The position numbers and the translations under genes are program-made. From Lutraria lutraria (lineage: Eukaryota; Mollusca; Bivalvia; Venerida; Mactridae), in NCBI GenBank assembly GCA_964023205.1, contig OZ026833.1, positions 3,842,965-3,906,964 on the forward strand: a stretch of DNA of 64,000 bases, written 5' to 3'. The notes beneath the pieces were generated by a model that was given only the letters and a program-made list of their open reading frames with translations, ran no database searches and was not told the origin of the DNA. Of this stretch, positions 13,509-25,856 are shown in pieces; within the stretch, counting starts at the first letter, position 1; every line of letters starts with the position of its first letter.

Positions 13509-15503
13509 ATTATTATCAAAAATACGAATTGCTTGATTGAAGTGTCTAAGGACATGAAATCATGTGAATATTTAAGTAATACATCAGATGTAATTAGCCT
13601 GGAACGTGCTCTTATTTCCCCTGAGAAAGTTTTCGTTTTCACCATTTTACACAACAACAGTTTCATTACACAAAATGGCACATATATATATGGAGTATGT
13701 TGCCTTATTTTGATGATTGAGTGAAGTCTTGCAGCATTATTTTGTAAGGGTTACGTACGTTGAATTAATGCTGGTGGTGTCGAAGGCTCGGACTAAATCG
13801 CGAGATGAATATTTGAATAACTGAAAGTATTACAATAATTTTCTTCTCTTGGGTTCAACGTCTTACCAAAAGTGTCATTTGGCGGATTTTATAGTTTCAA
13901 TCTAGGCGGAAAAGTCAAGGCATAGTTACGCCTGGGTAGAAGCACCTACCTTACATTAGATAGCCGGTCTGCATCCTTGCATAATGCATATTTCTAGTCA
14001 AGGATGGGGTTCAATCGCACAGCGGTTTTAATGGCTTTTGGTTACTATTAATCCTTTGCAACACTAGGTCACAATTGTCCGCAATGACAATTTTAACTCA
14101 CAGCGATTCGTCATTGAATATAAAACATTGTTTTTTGAAACCCGTATGTTTTTTGTTTTTTTTAAAGAGTTTGGTAAATTTGATTCAATATTATGCTGAA
14201 AAAGAGATAATAACACAGAAATGAAGCCTTTCTCACAGACACCCCAAGTTTTGAACAATCCGAGTTTTAACTTTGAATTCCATAATTATATTGGTATTTT
14301 AGACATCAACTGAATTTGATTAGCAGCTACATGAAACTAACCACTATCAAAATCGATTTTCATCCGTCATCCGTGATACGTCCACTGAAATACTGAAGAA
14401 ACTTATGCAACATAATTACTGGCATTCTATTCAATATACATTTAATATGTTGCCATCGGTTCTGAACAAAAAAACCATAACTGTTTGCAATACAAATTGT
14501 TTGTTATCCTGGAAACTAAATGTAATTAGACTGCTATGGGTAATGCAAACTGTCAAAATATTTAAAATATCATATTTTGCGTGCTGCGTTTTTTATTATA
14601 ATTATTTTATCATAATTCAAAACGGTTTTGAAGTCCAACAGAATATCGACCGAGGACAACCCAATATCAAATTCAGATATTTGTTTTCTAAAGAAGCTCC
14701 CATAATCATTAATTATGCATAAATAGGGCGATGTTTATAAGCTAGGTTGGAACAATACTGAATTGATATCATTTTGATTATAACTCGAAATAATCAAATT
14801 ATTCACGTTAGATGTTAGTGGCATTTCGCTTTTTAGATTGTTTTCTTGCATCGCCAATGGTAACAATACCAGTCTTTACAATAACATCCATCACCTTTCT
14901 GTGCTTAAATGAAAAATACTATTCTCTAAGCAAACTAATAAAAGTTTTGAACTTCTTAAGAATATATTTTCCGCTATTTATAGCTTCAACATATGGAACA
15001 ATGTATTCATATACATGTCTATATTGTTCAATTTGTATTTTAATAATATTTAAGACGATATAAGAATATGCAAACTACCTATCAAATTTAACATGTAAAG
15101 TCTAAGTAATTCGGACATGCACAAAATTACATAAATATTTATGTAAAATTGAAATGCAATTCTGTTGTATTAGGTAGACGTACAATCTTATTAGAAAACA
15201 CTCAAACAAATGTCTATTACATTGTAATCACCGATTGTATTATACATTTGCATATGAATAAATCTTTGATGCAATACAATGCCATCCGATGAATAAACAT
15301 GATTACCCTTTAGACAATGAATGACGTATTACGGCGGATAAATCGGATACGTAATATGTATTTTATATTCAGAATAAACTACGATCCAAACATATTATCT
15401 TCAGACAAATTGGATTGTATGAGAAACGTCTATCAGGAGTTAAAACTTTAACCTCTATATTAACAATCAAACGACGTGTCTTCTGTGCAGACATCTAATT
15501 GCA

Positions 15504-15545
<42 letters not shown>

Positions 15546-18500
15546 TGGCTGCAGAAAATAATTCAAACAATTGCATTCGACTTTACACATACTAAAATTA
15601 CCACATCCTAACCAAACATAAAGCAGACAGCGTATGTCCGGCTATGTGAGACTGTTGTTCATAACATTATTATAAATCCAACGTCAGATTCTGATTTATA
15701 CAACCAAAACACGCAACTTATTGTCTTAAAGCGCACTTGCATTCACCTTGAAGGAAATTACAATTACCACAACAAAACTAAAGATAAAGTAGAAAACGTA
15801 TGTAAGGATAGTGGCTTCCAGCTTGGTTAGAATGTTGTTAACGTTAGAACTATCTATCCAACAACAAATGTTTTCTGAAACCAAAATTAACAAATGTAAC
15901 ACATACCGACTCAAAGTGGTATCCGTTTGTTCAAATGTATTAAGCAACTTTTGATATGTTTTTGTAAGCTCACACATCAAAATCTCGATATTTGCCTAGG
16001 TCTTTTTATATTTGCTATAATTTATTTGTAACTTAATTTTCACTTTGACTTATTATTCGCTGAGTAGAAAGGAAGTGTGAGTATTCTTCATAAAACAATT
16101 ATGCCATTTACCTCATATAGAACAAGTCATTGCAGTATTAAATGAATACTCTATAAATTGTCTAGCTAGCAAAACTTAAAGTTAACAAACATGTGTATCA
16201 GTATATATCTTGTGTGGAACTAAATTAATCGTCCAAATACCACCACGCATCACGCATATACAAGGGTAATAAATAAAGCAAATCATTGATTTCATTCTCA
16301 AGCAATATGAACTTTTATTTCCCAACAGGCTCGTTTACTTTTGAATGCGAGATTGCATTGTTGAATGATGGCTTATAACATTGGTGGAGTCAACCTGATT
16401 TAAATATTTGTTCAATCTTGCACCACATTCACTTATAAAACTCATACTTTTCAACATCGTCAAACTAGGTTTCGGTCTTGGCTTTTAGATTGTAGATCAA
16501 AATCCGAACCAAGCAACGTACACCTTTACAAAATGGAATGGCATCAAGTGGTCCTGTTAAAGTAAAAATCAGCTTTGGTCACCTTGTTTGCATTGCCCAC
16601 AATATTTGCGTCATGTGTGTGTTGACTCCAAAAAGCTGATCTTGTGATGAGTTAAAAACATCGAATTATGTAATCAAATGATAACAATTTTTGTAAGCGA
16701 ATGTTTCTTGATATTTACTTAAAGGAGTATCAAATTATCCCTTAAGGTCCAGGACTGATATCAATTAAAACAAATAGATAATTACTACATCTTATTAATT
16801 GATTAATGCAATGCGATTGCTAGCTTGCAACATCTCAAAACAAAATCAGTTCGGAATAACCTTACAGAATTGGATACTCAGTGCAAATCAATTGCTATGA
16901 GATTTGATTAATTCCATCCAGTGAAGGATAATCTTAAACAACTCGAATGTACTTGATTTATTTATTCATTAAATTGTTATTCGTGAAACAGAATGAAATA
17001 ACAGGAAATGATTAGAAACAATTGCCTTTTTAATTGAAACCAGCGTGGATTAAAACTCCCCTTTTCAGGTGTGTAAATAGTCTAAATTCTTAATTAACAT
17101 TCGATATTTCCAAAATAACACAAGCCATCTGTAGGATAGATTTGAAAATATCAGTATAATAGCTGAAGACTAAATGATCAGGACGGAAATGAAAAATTGG
17201 TTACGACATTATGAATCAATGGTATCTGTAGAACATGTAGAATAAAATAGATTTGTAAACAGAATCTCATTATTTTATAGTGTATTATAAAAGGACAACT
17301 TCTCATTGATATACTGTCATGGATACTAGTACTGTGGTCTGCATTGGAAGATCAAATTGAATATATGCATGATCTTCCCCGGAGTTAATAATTCAAATTA
17401 TTTACGTGCTTTTGACTACCATGAGCAATGGGTAGTAAATATTGTTGGTGAACATAATAAAGGTAAGAATAGGAGTCATAGAAAAGAACACTAGTAAACA
17501 TCCCACCTTCTCTTAAATACTACCTTCCCCAAACCACTCGAGCCAAAACCTAACCAACATAATTATAGACCTTACAAAAAGAGTACAAGCCCGAATGACA
17601 CAGACTTATTTGCACAAAATGACCATGCTTATGAATGGCTATACTCATAATGTGTGAGGTAAAGAAGAATAATTTTCAAAAAGTGTTTAAAGATATTACT
17701 ACTAAGCACAAAACGTTTCAGAAGATGGTCACATGCATACTATGACTAAGGTATAATTGAATAAGAGTGATGGCAGTACATAAAACATTGCGAAAGAAAA
17801 CTTAAACAAAACACATTAAGTATTTATTACATGTTTGTAGATGTAGCAATAATATTGATGTTATTCAGAAGTAACCTTTGTTGCTCAAACAAATTTACAA
17901 AAAGGAGTTTACAGCGATACTGTCGGATGAAAAATATATTGCATTCAGTCATAGATATTCAATATACAAACTGCTCGGTTACCGTACACAGCATGATTGT
18001 CTTAGAAACAAAATGTAAGAAACAGTTTGATTCCAAAAGGACGGATAATTTTGAATTGGTTTATGTATTGAAATAGAAACATTGCATCGCATACTTTTTG
18101 TAATATTCCAATATATTCAAATTTCACAAACCGATCAAGCCAGTATGACATATTCAAATGATACCTTCACTCGCAACATCTCAAATACAAACAATTAGAC
18201 AGTTTATACGGTAAAGTTTATATTATTCCAGTATTTTGCATTACGATGTATGCATCTTACATAAATCATAGCTAATGATTAAACTGTTATATCAATGTTG
18301 CATTGGTTGAAATATACGTTACTATAAGAACAATGTATGCCTGAATGTATCATTGTTGACACCTGCCTCTGAGCACATGACTTTCACCCTTGATGTTCCT
18401 TCCATAATTCGTCTTACTCAGCATAATCGTTGGGCATTAACAACAAAACACCTACTTTGCATTGCAGACCATCATTCGGAGAGCAATACGAAATAGGATC

Positions 18501-19974
18501 CTTTGATACCATACCGATTAATCAAAACGACATTAAGAGAGAAACTGCGATACAAATTGGTAAAACAGGAAACTCAAGTTTGTAATATTCAGAAGAAAAC
18601 CTCTGCATGCAACCTGCGACATTAAAGAATCGAAATAGATAACACGTTTTTTTTTACTGAAATACCACCAGACAAGTGAACAGACATTAGACTGCATGAC
18701 TTAATATGATTAAATTAACAGAAAAGTAAATGTTCATTTTACACAGTCAGACATTTTGAATTCCGAAAATTTGAAAGTCCTACAGAAACAGCACTGTCTT
18801 TTGACGTTGCTAAAATAGCGAGTTCTTATTCGCTTTGAAACGCACTCAAGTTTGTATGGTGTAAGCTGTTTTTTTTCATCAGAGAAGATCCACTCTACAA
18901 GGCATATGATTTACAAGAAGATATCGAATTGTACAAAAGGACTAATGACGAAGTGGATAATAAGCGATACGAAATAATTGATTTGCTGTCAAAACTTGAC
19001 AGACCAGATACACGAAGTGGTCAGAATTTGGTACTACAGTTAATATCAATGTTACAAATTTCGGTCAGTATCTAAGGAGTTACTTCTTGAATACCAATGA
19101 GGTGTCTTATGTATGGCATTGACTGTTGATTTCAAACTATTAATTCTAAAATGATTGACGTAGGCTCAGTCATATGTGTTGATCGGCTCTTAAAATGGAC
19201 AACAATGTATTTAATTCGATGCAGAATTTGCAAACGTACATGTACAAATACTACATGAGATTAAATAATCAATAATTGTGAGAATGAACATTCGGCTAAT
19301 CATGTATGAAACAGTCAGTACATGTATCAATCTTAAGATAATCTTTCATCTATTAAGTATCCCATTTGTCAGCACAAGTATCTGTTATCAAAACCTTTAA
19401 CAAATGCATACCAATTCAATTCAATGTGTCCGTAAAGCATGAGTCGGTGACTAGTTTCATAATTATTTGTTTTACAGGAAAAATTAAGGTAATTTAATAT
19501 TTAATATAGATATAATTTAGTTTGATACTGTTCGAATAGTGTCTTCATCATAGCTTTACAAATGATCTATTAATGTCAAAATCTGTTCAGCTGATGCTAT
19601 ACTTGCCATAATAGTAATGAAAAATGATTGTTCGTCATGACAATATAACAAATGTTTCTTAATGGCCGTTAGCTTTCTTTTAAGAGTATAATTATTATTG
19701 AGGTACCTCTAAGTCAAGACAGACAAAACAATACAGATGTAATGCTTACACTGCTGTTATCATGTCAATAATACTTAATTATTTACATAAGATGTACAAA
19801 CACATCAGTATAGATTAGTGAAATACTCAGACAGAACAGAGAAGAGAGGCTACGGGTGTTGCTATGGATACAAACAAAAGGGCGGCTATAAAGAAAAAGA
19901 TGATGCCCCCACCTGGAACAATGGAGATGTCAGTCGATACTAGACTCCTCTTTAGACAGCCTCGTTCAGTCTAG
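13509..19974 (+). CDS. 3' part of an unrecognised multi-exon gene
   Basis: Twelve segments can be joined in one frame: 13509-13694, 14239-14293, 14642-14682, 15314-15350, 15631-15797, 16489-16547, 17182-17221, 17330-17462, 17915-18014, 18468-18559, 18885-19063, 19831-19974. All are bounded by AG and GT. The phases chain without conflict to a TAG at 19972-19974, giving about 410 residues of a C-terminal region. The first exons look extracellular or structural, with N-glycosylation-like NNS and NGT sites. The later ones include LRAFDYHEQWVVNI, a helical acidic stretch (AYDLQEDIELYKRTNDEVD) and a basic tail (KRAAIKKKMMPPPG) ending RQPRSV. No transmembrane segment is seen. Introns are 100-850 bp. 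Some borders (14682, 16547, 18885) were picked from alternatives because they keep the frame, so small errors are likely. I do not recognise the family; the 5' end is unresolved. Confidence 0.5.
13915..14060 (+). mobile_element. Possible tRNA-derived SINE fragment
   Basis: The stretch contains GTTACGCCTGGGTAGAAG and, some 70 bp later, GGGGTTCAATCGC. The second resembles a polymerase III B box (GGTTCRANNC), and the first could be a degenerate A box. It lies in an intron of the plus-strand candidate gene. No poly-A tail or target duplication was identified, so the call is tentative. Confidence 0.3.
15506..15543. repeat. (GA)n microsatellite
   Basis: An uninterrupted run of about 19 GA units lies in the intron between the proposed exons 15314-15350 and 15631-15797. 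Confidence 0.95.
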
Positions 19975-21574
19975 CGTCTTATTAGTGCTGCATGCTTACT
20001 GCGAATTCACAAATATATAATTCTTACTTATTAATATGACTGGTCTCACAGCGATAGACGTTCAACGTTGTTAATATGGCTAAATATATTTGTCATGATA
20101 AAAACATAGCCAAAGTATCATATAATATGGCCGACTGTCTCGATCGTCTCCTAGGGTAATAGACGTTTGCAATATAATGACACAACTCATAAATAAGAAT
20201 CATTTTGGAAATGTTTGGACATAAGAATAAAAATGCAATTTATTCCATTTGCGTTCTAGTGCAATTTTCCTCATAAATGAAATTTTATGGATGTTTATCA
20301 GTCTACGTAAAAGTGTCTGTCTCCAAATCAAGAATACTGAGGCAATGGTACCAAGTTGAATCACAACAAAGATTTCGGAAAATAAACTTGATTATATATA
20401 TTTGCTTATACATCCAATGGCAGAGACAAGACTAATCATTTAAATAATTGCAGGCATTAGAAAATATATCATTGGAACTAACATGAAAACGTCTCCCCCT
20501 AACAAGCAAGGTCTTTTGTATCATCAAAGCAGAATAACAGTAACTAGCGGTAATGCTCTAAGATGGAGCACCTTGGCAAACAACATTTTACACAGACCTT
20601 ATTGAGAATTATTGAGATAAATCTAAACTGATTTGGTTAATTCATATCACATGTATTGTTGTGAATTTGAATTAAGAATTCATAAACGTCAGTTAAAAGC
20701 ATCACGAGTGGTTGAATGCACATTTTGTGTCTTCAAATAAGTATTAATAGTTGCAAACTGTCTAGAAATAAAGCCACAATTCATACAAAAGAATCAAAAT
20801 AGAATGATTCATTACCTTGTAATGTTAAAGAAAGAATAAAAAACCAATGATTTAGTAGCATAAAGAAAAGTATTAATCAGTGTCTTACATTTAAGCCGTT
20901 GTTTACGAAGAAACAATACAACGTCTCATACCCCGTATTTTTTACAGACAACATGTAACACAATAGATATCTTCGTCTTAAATTTGAATATTAATATTTC
21001 TCAATTTACGATAAAACATGCATACTAAAATGTCGAGGTTTGGTAAGATGTTGCTTTTATAAGTATGATATATTTTATTTTTATACAGCGCTGAACAATA
21101 TTTAAAGTGTTATGGAAAGGTAGTATATTAGATGTTTTGTATATGGTTATTTTTCAGAAGTTCCATGTAGGGTCCATTCAGTTTCGTTTTGTTATATACA
21201 ACCAGGACAATCTTTCAGATTTGCCTCTCTTTACCTATTTAAAAAAACAGCATTGTGCGCTTTTCCCCTTGTTGTTACATGTGTTTTAAGTAACACTAAA
21301 TGTTTCTCTATATAATGTAATCCATGTTGGTTACCTGTACTTGCGCTTTGTTCACCTTTTCTTTAACTTCTCGATCAACCACAAGTGCCTCTTCCTCCCT
21401 CTTTAAATTGTAATGATTAATCTCATAATTTCTATTCCCAACAGTTTAATGATTATTAATTCTGTCGATTAAGGTGATCATAGTGTTGTCTACAGCGATA
21501 ATAGTCTGATTATTTATCTAATTGTCTTATTATCGCGAGATTATATCGTGCAATAAGTGGCAATGTTCTTTTAA
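19975..21574. other. 3' flank and intergenic DNA
   Basis: No further exon of the preceding plus-strand gene is needed after the stop at 19974. An acceptor-like site at about 21160 opens a 43-codon plus-strand frame (starting KFHVGSIQFRFVIYNQDN) that ends at 21289. It is isolated and I do not call it a gene. Confidence 0.4.
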
Positions 21575-22925
21575 CCAATGTGTGTGTTGCATCACACATG
21601 TTGGATTAACATTTACATGAAACATCACTGATTCACTATTGTAATACATTGGTGCATTTCTGTTCTGTTTCAACATTACACACAGGTGTCGTATGCAAAT
21701 AATATCTGGAAACGAATGTGGCTGATTTTAATCATAAAAAGTAATTTATTTGATAATTTAATTTCTCCTCAAATATAATATAATTTTATTACAAATTGAT
21801 ATCAAGCAAGTGCTATTCTATTGGACTGTAGGGGAATCAAGTATGATATTTTCTGTTATGTGCGTTTATCTAGGCGTGCTGTATTATTGAAAACTTGTAT
21901 TCAACTTAAATTAGTTTAAATTAGTTCGTTGGTTGGTTAGTTTTAGATAATAAAAATATGATTAATATGCATTGTGTACAATGTTTGGCCATATTTCAAT
22001 ATAAACGTTTAGAATGTGTAAACTGTGTCGGCAAACAAGCATACAAGATACGATATGGTCTAGACAATTAAACATAAATTTGTATGTTGCTTCTTTCAAG
22101 ATGCATCAAGGTTTGAAGTTTTTACCCATTCCTCGAAATGAGCTTGTGTTTGAGCAAATTTTGAGTATAATATTGAAAAGCACTGTGCACTAAGAAATTT
22201 TTTATTACAATCTACATGGCATTTAGAAAAGTAGATAATGGCGACCATGATTCAATTCTTGGCCATAAAAGTCAGTTTTACGAATATTATGGTGTATTAG
22301 CAAATTGGCGTGAACACTACTAGGTTGGAACATATAGATATCAAGTATACACTTAGTGCAGCGGTTCAAATACATTATATTTAAAATGCGATTAAGCTGA
22401 AACCAACGTCTAAAAAAAGATTGTATTTGCATTGATTATTTGATATCATTATATTACGTATTTATGCACTTTATTTGATGTTCGACGTTCACCTACCTTG
22501 CAAGGATTATAATGAATTAGAAGCGAGATAAATTTAAATTTGATAATTTTATTACGATTCTCCTGTCGCTGTTTGTTACCAATTTGTATGGAGCATGACA
22601 TATGTTTGGGATTCCTGATAAAAAAAACAGTAGAAAACCTTTCGTTGACATTGGTCGATGATAAAAACTTTATAAACTTTGTACATGATGTCGTCACACA
22701 GGGATTAACAGGGCCTACCTGACAAGTATGAAAAGTGAAGATAGGTCATTTGAATTTTAAGGTGAGAATATTTACTGAATTGAAGAGTAAGGTTGTTCTT
22801 GTTATTGTTTTCGAGTCCATCGGTAAAATGCTACGATGGAAGAAGGATAACTGCTATAAGAGTTATTACAATTCTGACACATGGAGTTATCTTTGTTGAT
22901 AAAACTGAAAAGCAATAAAGTACTG
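21575..22925. repeat. Segmental duplication, copy 1
   Basis: This stretch shares long blocks with 35575-38035 in the same orientation. Shared blocks include 'ttgcatcacacatgtt', 'acaaattgatatcaagcaag' with the bases after it, and about 450 bp from 22450 to 22900 containing 'catgacatatgtttgggatt'. Copy 1 is shorter because copy 2 carries extra DNA. Inside it, on the minus strand, 22614-22497 is an exon-like open segment conserved between the copies (see that entry). Confidence 0.8.
22497..22614 (-). pseudogene. Conserved exon-like segment in duplicated block
   Basis: On the minus strand, a TTTTTATCAG acceptor and a CTTGCAAG/GTAGGT donor bound 118 bp. The frame is open and starts NPKHMSCSIQIGNKQRQENR. 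The second copy (37726-37609) has the same borders, also 118 bp, also open, although the two differ by small insertions and deletions. Length and frame kept despite indels point to a real or recently lost coding exon. The upstream frame is shifted by a poly-T difference, and a possible next exon (about 22320-22223) is broken in copy 2. The gene family is unknown. Confidence 0.35.
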
Positions 22926-24000
22926 TGGTAGGTTTTAAAACAAATGCTAAGATCTAGGTTTTCTGAATATTTGTTGACACACCCGTTATTTTCAAGCTCT
23001 CATTCAGTACTGTTCGAGCTAGAAATAGAAAATTGCATTCAATGATTTCCACCATACTAGTCACAGCGCAATATTCTGTTCAGAAATTAATTTCATTGCT
23101 CGTAATTTACCTTTGGGACGCGACTTTGTTCACATCTATCATAAGTTAAACCTATTTTAAGTGTACACTGTATATATAATATGTAATGTTTTATATGCGT
23201 TTTAAATGATTCATTAATGTTTATACTTTCAAAAAATCAGATAATTATGTAACACTAAATGATATGTTTTATGAACCATGCCCTGGACTAATGATTGAAC
23301 AATTGTGATATTTTCTACAGATGGAATTCGTTGTGATACATTTGTTCTTGACGAATATCTAAGTCCGATTACCGAAAATTGTACCGACATAGACTACATG
23401 TACATTAATGTTGCATATTATATAGAGTGTACATTGATAAATTCAAAGTGGAATTAATTAACTCTAGGTTGAAAGGTTTCAGTAATTTCAGATGTTTTTC
23501 TTTCGATTAATGCAACATAACTATTTTCCTTTAAGACTTTAACACTGAAACATTACATGTATCTCAAGGATATTAAACATGTAGAATCCGCCACACTAGA
23601 AACATTAATTGATGTGCGTCTAGATTAGTCGGATTGCAATTAGCAATAAAATTTAATATCTTTATCAATTTCCTGAAAACGACTATCTTGATCAAAGTAA
23701 GCTATTGAAACAAAGACATGTACCGGTACTTATACATATCACGTGTTTGTCGATAGGCACGATGTGTCCATATTTGATGCTTCCTGGATAAGTGGGTGAA
23801 ACATACAATAATGTTGTAGTCAAAATAAGAAACACACTTGATCGAGATTACATCTACCAAACATATTTGTAGTATTCAGATAAAAAATGAAGAAAGTCCG
23901 CCATCGCGAATATATCTCTAACTCCCTTACGCAAAACCCATCTGCAAAAGAAAGGACCCTACACAAATGGAGAACTGTATGCTCCTTAACTCATAAAGCA
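22926..24000. other. Intergenic, nothing recognised
   Basis: No coding frame, splice-bounded segment or repeat family was recognised in this stretch. Confidence 0.4.
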
Positions 24001-24047
24001 TTCGATTTTTTTTCATCAAAAATCAGATTTGGGAGATGAATAGGGAG

Positions 24048-24194
24048 CATGTTAAAAGTGACTTTATCAAACGTTTGTAATACCCAAAGTAAACATACAT
24101 GACAAATGTAGCTGACCCGTAAAAGTTAAAAGTGACTTTATCAAACGTTTGTAATACCCAAAGTAAACATAAATGGCATGTAGCTGACCCGTAG
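24048..24194. repeat. Two-unit tandem duplication, about 74 bp
   Basis: The block beginning 'gttaaaagtgactttatc' and ending 'gtagctgacccgta' occurs twice in direct succession with few differences, one being a short deletion in the second unit. The minus-strand open frame across it (24023-24211) only reflects the repeat. Confidence 0.85.
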
Positions 24195-24562
24195 GCAATA
24201 TTGTGAAGCATTATGTGTGGAAATTGGTCAGGCGATGTGTTTGCTTCATTCGCTTGATAAACTCGTTTTGATACAATTACGAAAATTTATATAGCATCAC
24301 ATACATGAATGGGGTAGAGCATTGAGTACACTCGAAAGATACAGATTGTGTATTTTCACACCCTATTGGGATCCTTTCGAATATAGCTACTCGGGGTTGC
24401 TCTATTCGGTGAATGGCACACATTAAATTGGGGAGCTGTATACGGAAAAAAGCATGTGCAAAATCAAATACAGCTCGTATATACGTTTATCAATACGATG
24501 ATAAACATATCAACGAAAACCAGAAATTTTACTGAGAGTCATCAAATTTTGGCCAAATGGTT

Positions 24563-24619
24563 AAGCAAGCAAGCAAGCAAGCAAGCAAACAAGCAAGCAA
24601 GCAAGCAAGCAAGACAGAA

Positions 24620-24652
<33 letters not shown>
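24563..24652. repeat. (AAGC)n then (CAGA)n compound microsatellite
   Basis: About twelve AAGC units with one AAAC variant run directly into about ten CAGA units. A smaller CAGA/CGGA patch lies at 24795-24818. The plus-strand frame reading KQASKQA...RQTDRQTD is translated repeat, not a gene. Confidence 0.95.
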
Positions 24653-24654
<2 letters not shown>

Positions 24655-25086
24655 TAGACTGACGTTCTCACAGGGCTGATTTTTTGAGGTTATCTCTTTG
24701 ACTTTTTTGTTAATTTAAACCACAATACACTTCTTATTTTCAGAATACAACTGTCTGAATGAACCGAACAACCACAAAATGATCATATGTACATGGCAGA
24801 CAGACAGACGGACGGACGGTCATCACTTAAGCAACGAAAATTTATATATCGTGTCGTCAAGTAAACAACAAACTTATCATCGTTCAATATTTAATGAATT
24901 TTATCTTGAATCAGATGACAAGGGATCTCTATCCGAGGAAACGCAACAGCTACTCCGAATACAACTACTTATTTAGTACGGGACCTATGTTGCAACCATT
25001 CTTGTAATAATCAAAGCACTGAGAGTACTGTCAGGAACGAAGTTTACATGTGCTAGATAAAGCCAGCCTTAAAAAATTAAAGCTCT

Positions 25087-25492
25087 GTCCCTGTCGAGAA
25101 TTTGATGAACAGTTCGTGAAATGTTCATCAGTTTATTCATGAATTGTTCAAATTGAACAAATGTTCATGAACTAATTTATGGACCTTAGGCAGTCTTTAT
25201 CAAAAATCTGTTTTTCATTAGGTTTATGAATTATTGCTAAATTATTTTGATTAACCTTTGATGACCTTTGATGAAAAAAATCAGAAAACTTCCTGAACAG
25301 ATCATGAACTTATGGTGTTCATGAATAGTTCATTAAGTTTCAGTTGATGAACAGTTCATGAAACATAGGTTCAAGAATTGTTGGTGAGTTATATTGATGA
25401 ACCTTTGATTAACTTTGATGGACAATTCATGAAATTTCATAAACTGTTCATGAACATCATCAGTTCATAAACAAATTCTCAACAGGGGTGTT
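25087..25492. mobile_element. Palindrome-rich foldback/MITE element
   Basis: The ends are inverted copies of CCCTGT(C/T)GAGAATTTG (left about 25089-25104, right about 25472-25487). The interior is packed with the self-complementary motif TTCATGAA and its GTTCATGAAC extension, at least a dozen times in both orientations. It has no coding capacity. It is probably a non-autonomous DNA element that spreads as a family. Confidence 0.65.
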
Positions 25493-25856
25493 ATCTTAAT
25501 CATGAATTAGAATTTGAGGGTCAAGTATATAATTGTGACAAATGTACATCTTTAAGCCAATTAACCACAATTACCAAAGAAAAGCTACAGTCTAAAAGTC
25601 ATGACATACAGTTAGAAATTACTAGCTGAAAACCCAAACAAATCAGTACCTTCAGCGCTTTGATTTGTATACACACACTGAACTCTATAACTGTCTGTAC
25701 TGAACTTCAGAACCTGTGTCATTATGTAAACTCTCTACACTGAGAGACAATGTAGCATTGTGGCACTACATTTGTGAATGAAACTATTTCCAGTGTGTAG
25801 TAAATCTTGTCACTTGGACAAATTATGAATGAACTTTAGTGTGGATGAATACTTGA

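Noticed and set aside
14405..14722. 105-codon plus-strand frame
   Set aside because: Composition is random-like for most of its length. The plausible coding part (14642-14682) is better read in another frame that links to neighbouring exons.
15726..15980. 84-codon minus-strand frame with a hydrophobic end
   Set aside because: It overlaps, on the opposite strand, the exon 15631-15797, which fits the phase of its neighbours. The hydrophobic end comes from A/T-rich intron.
16331..16370. Possible plus-strand exon after a CCCAACAG acceptor
   Set aside because: The in-phase frame looks coding for 15 codons but reaches TAA with no donor, and the neighbouring exons join without it.
24456..24662. 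Plus-strand frame rich in KQAS and RQTD
   Set aside because: It is translated AAGC and CAGA microsatellite with no other support.
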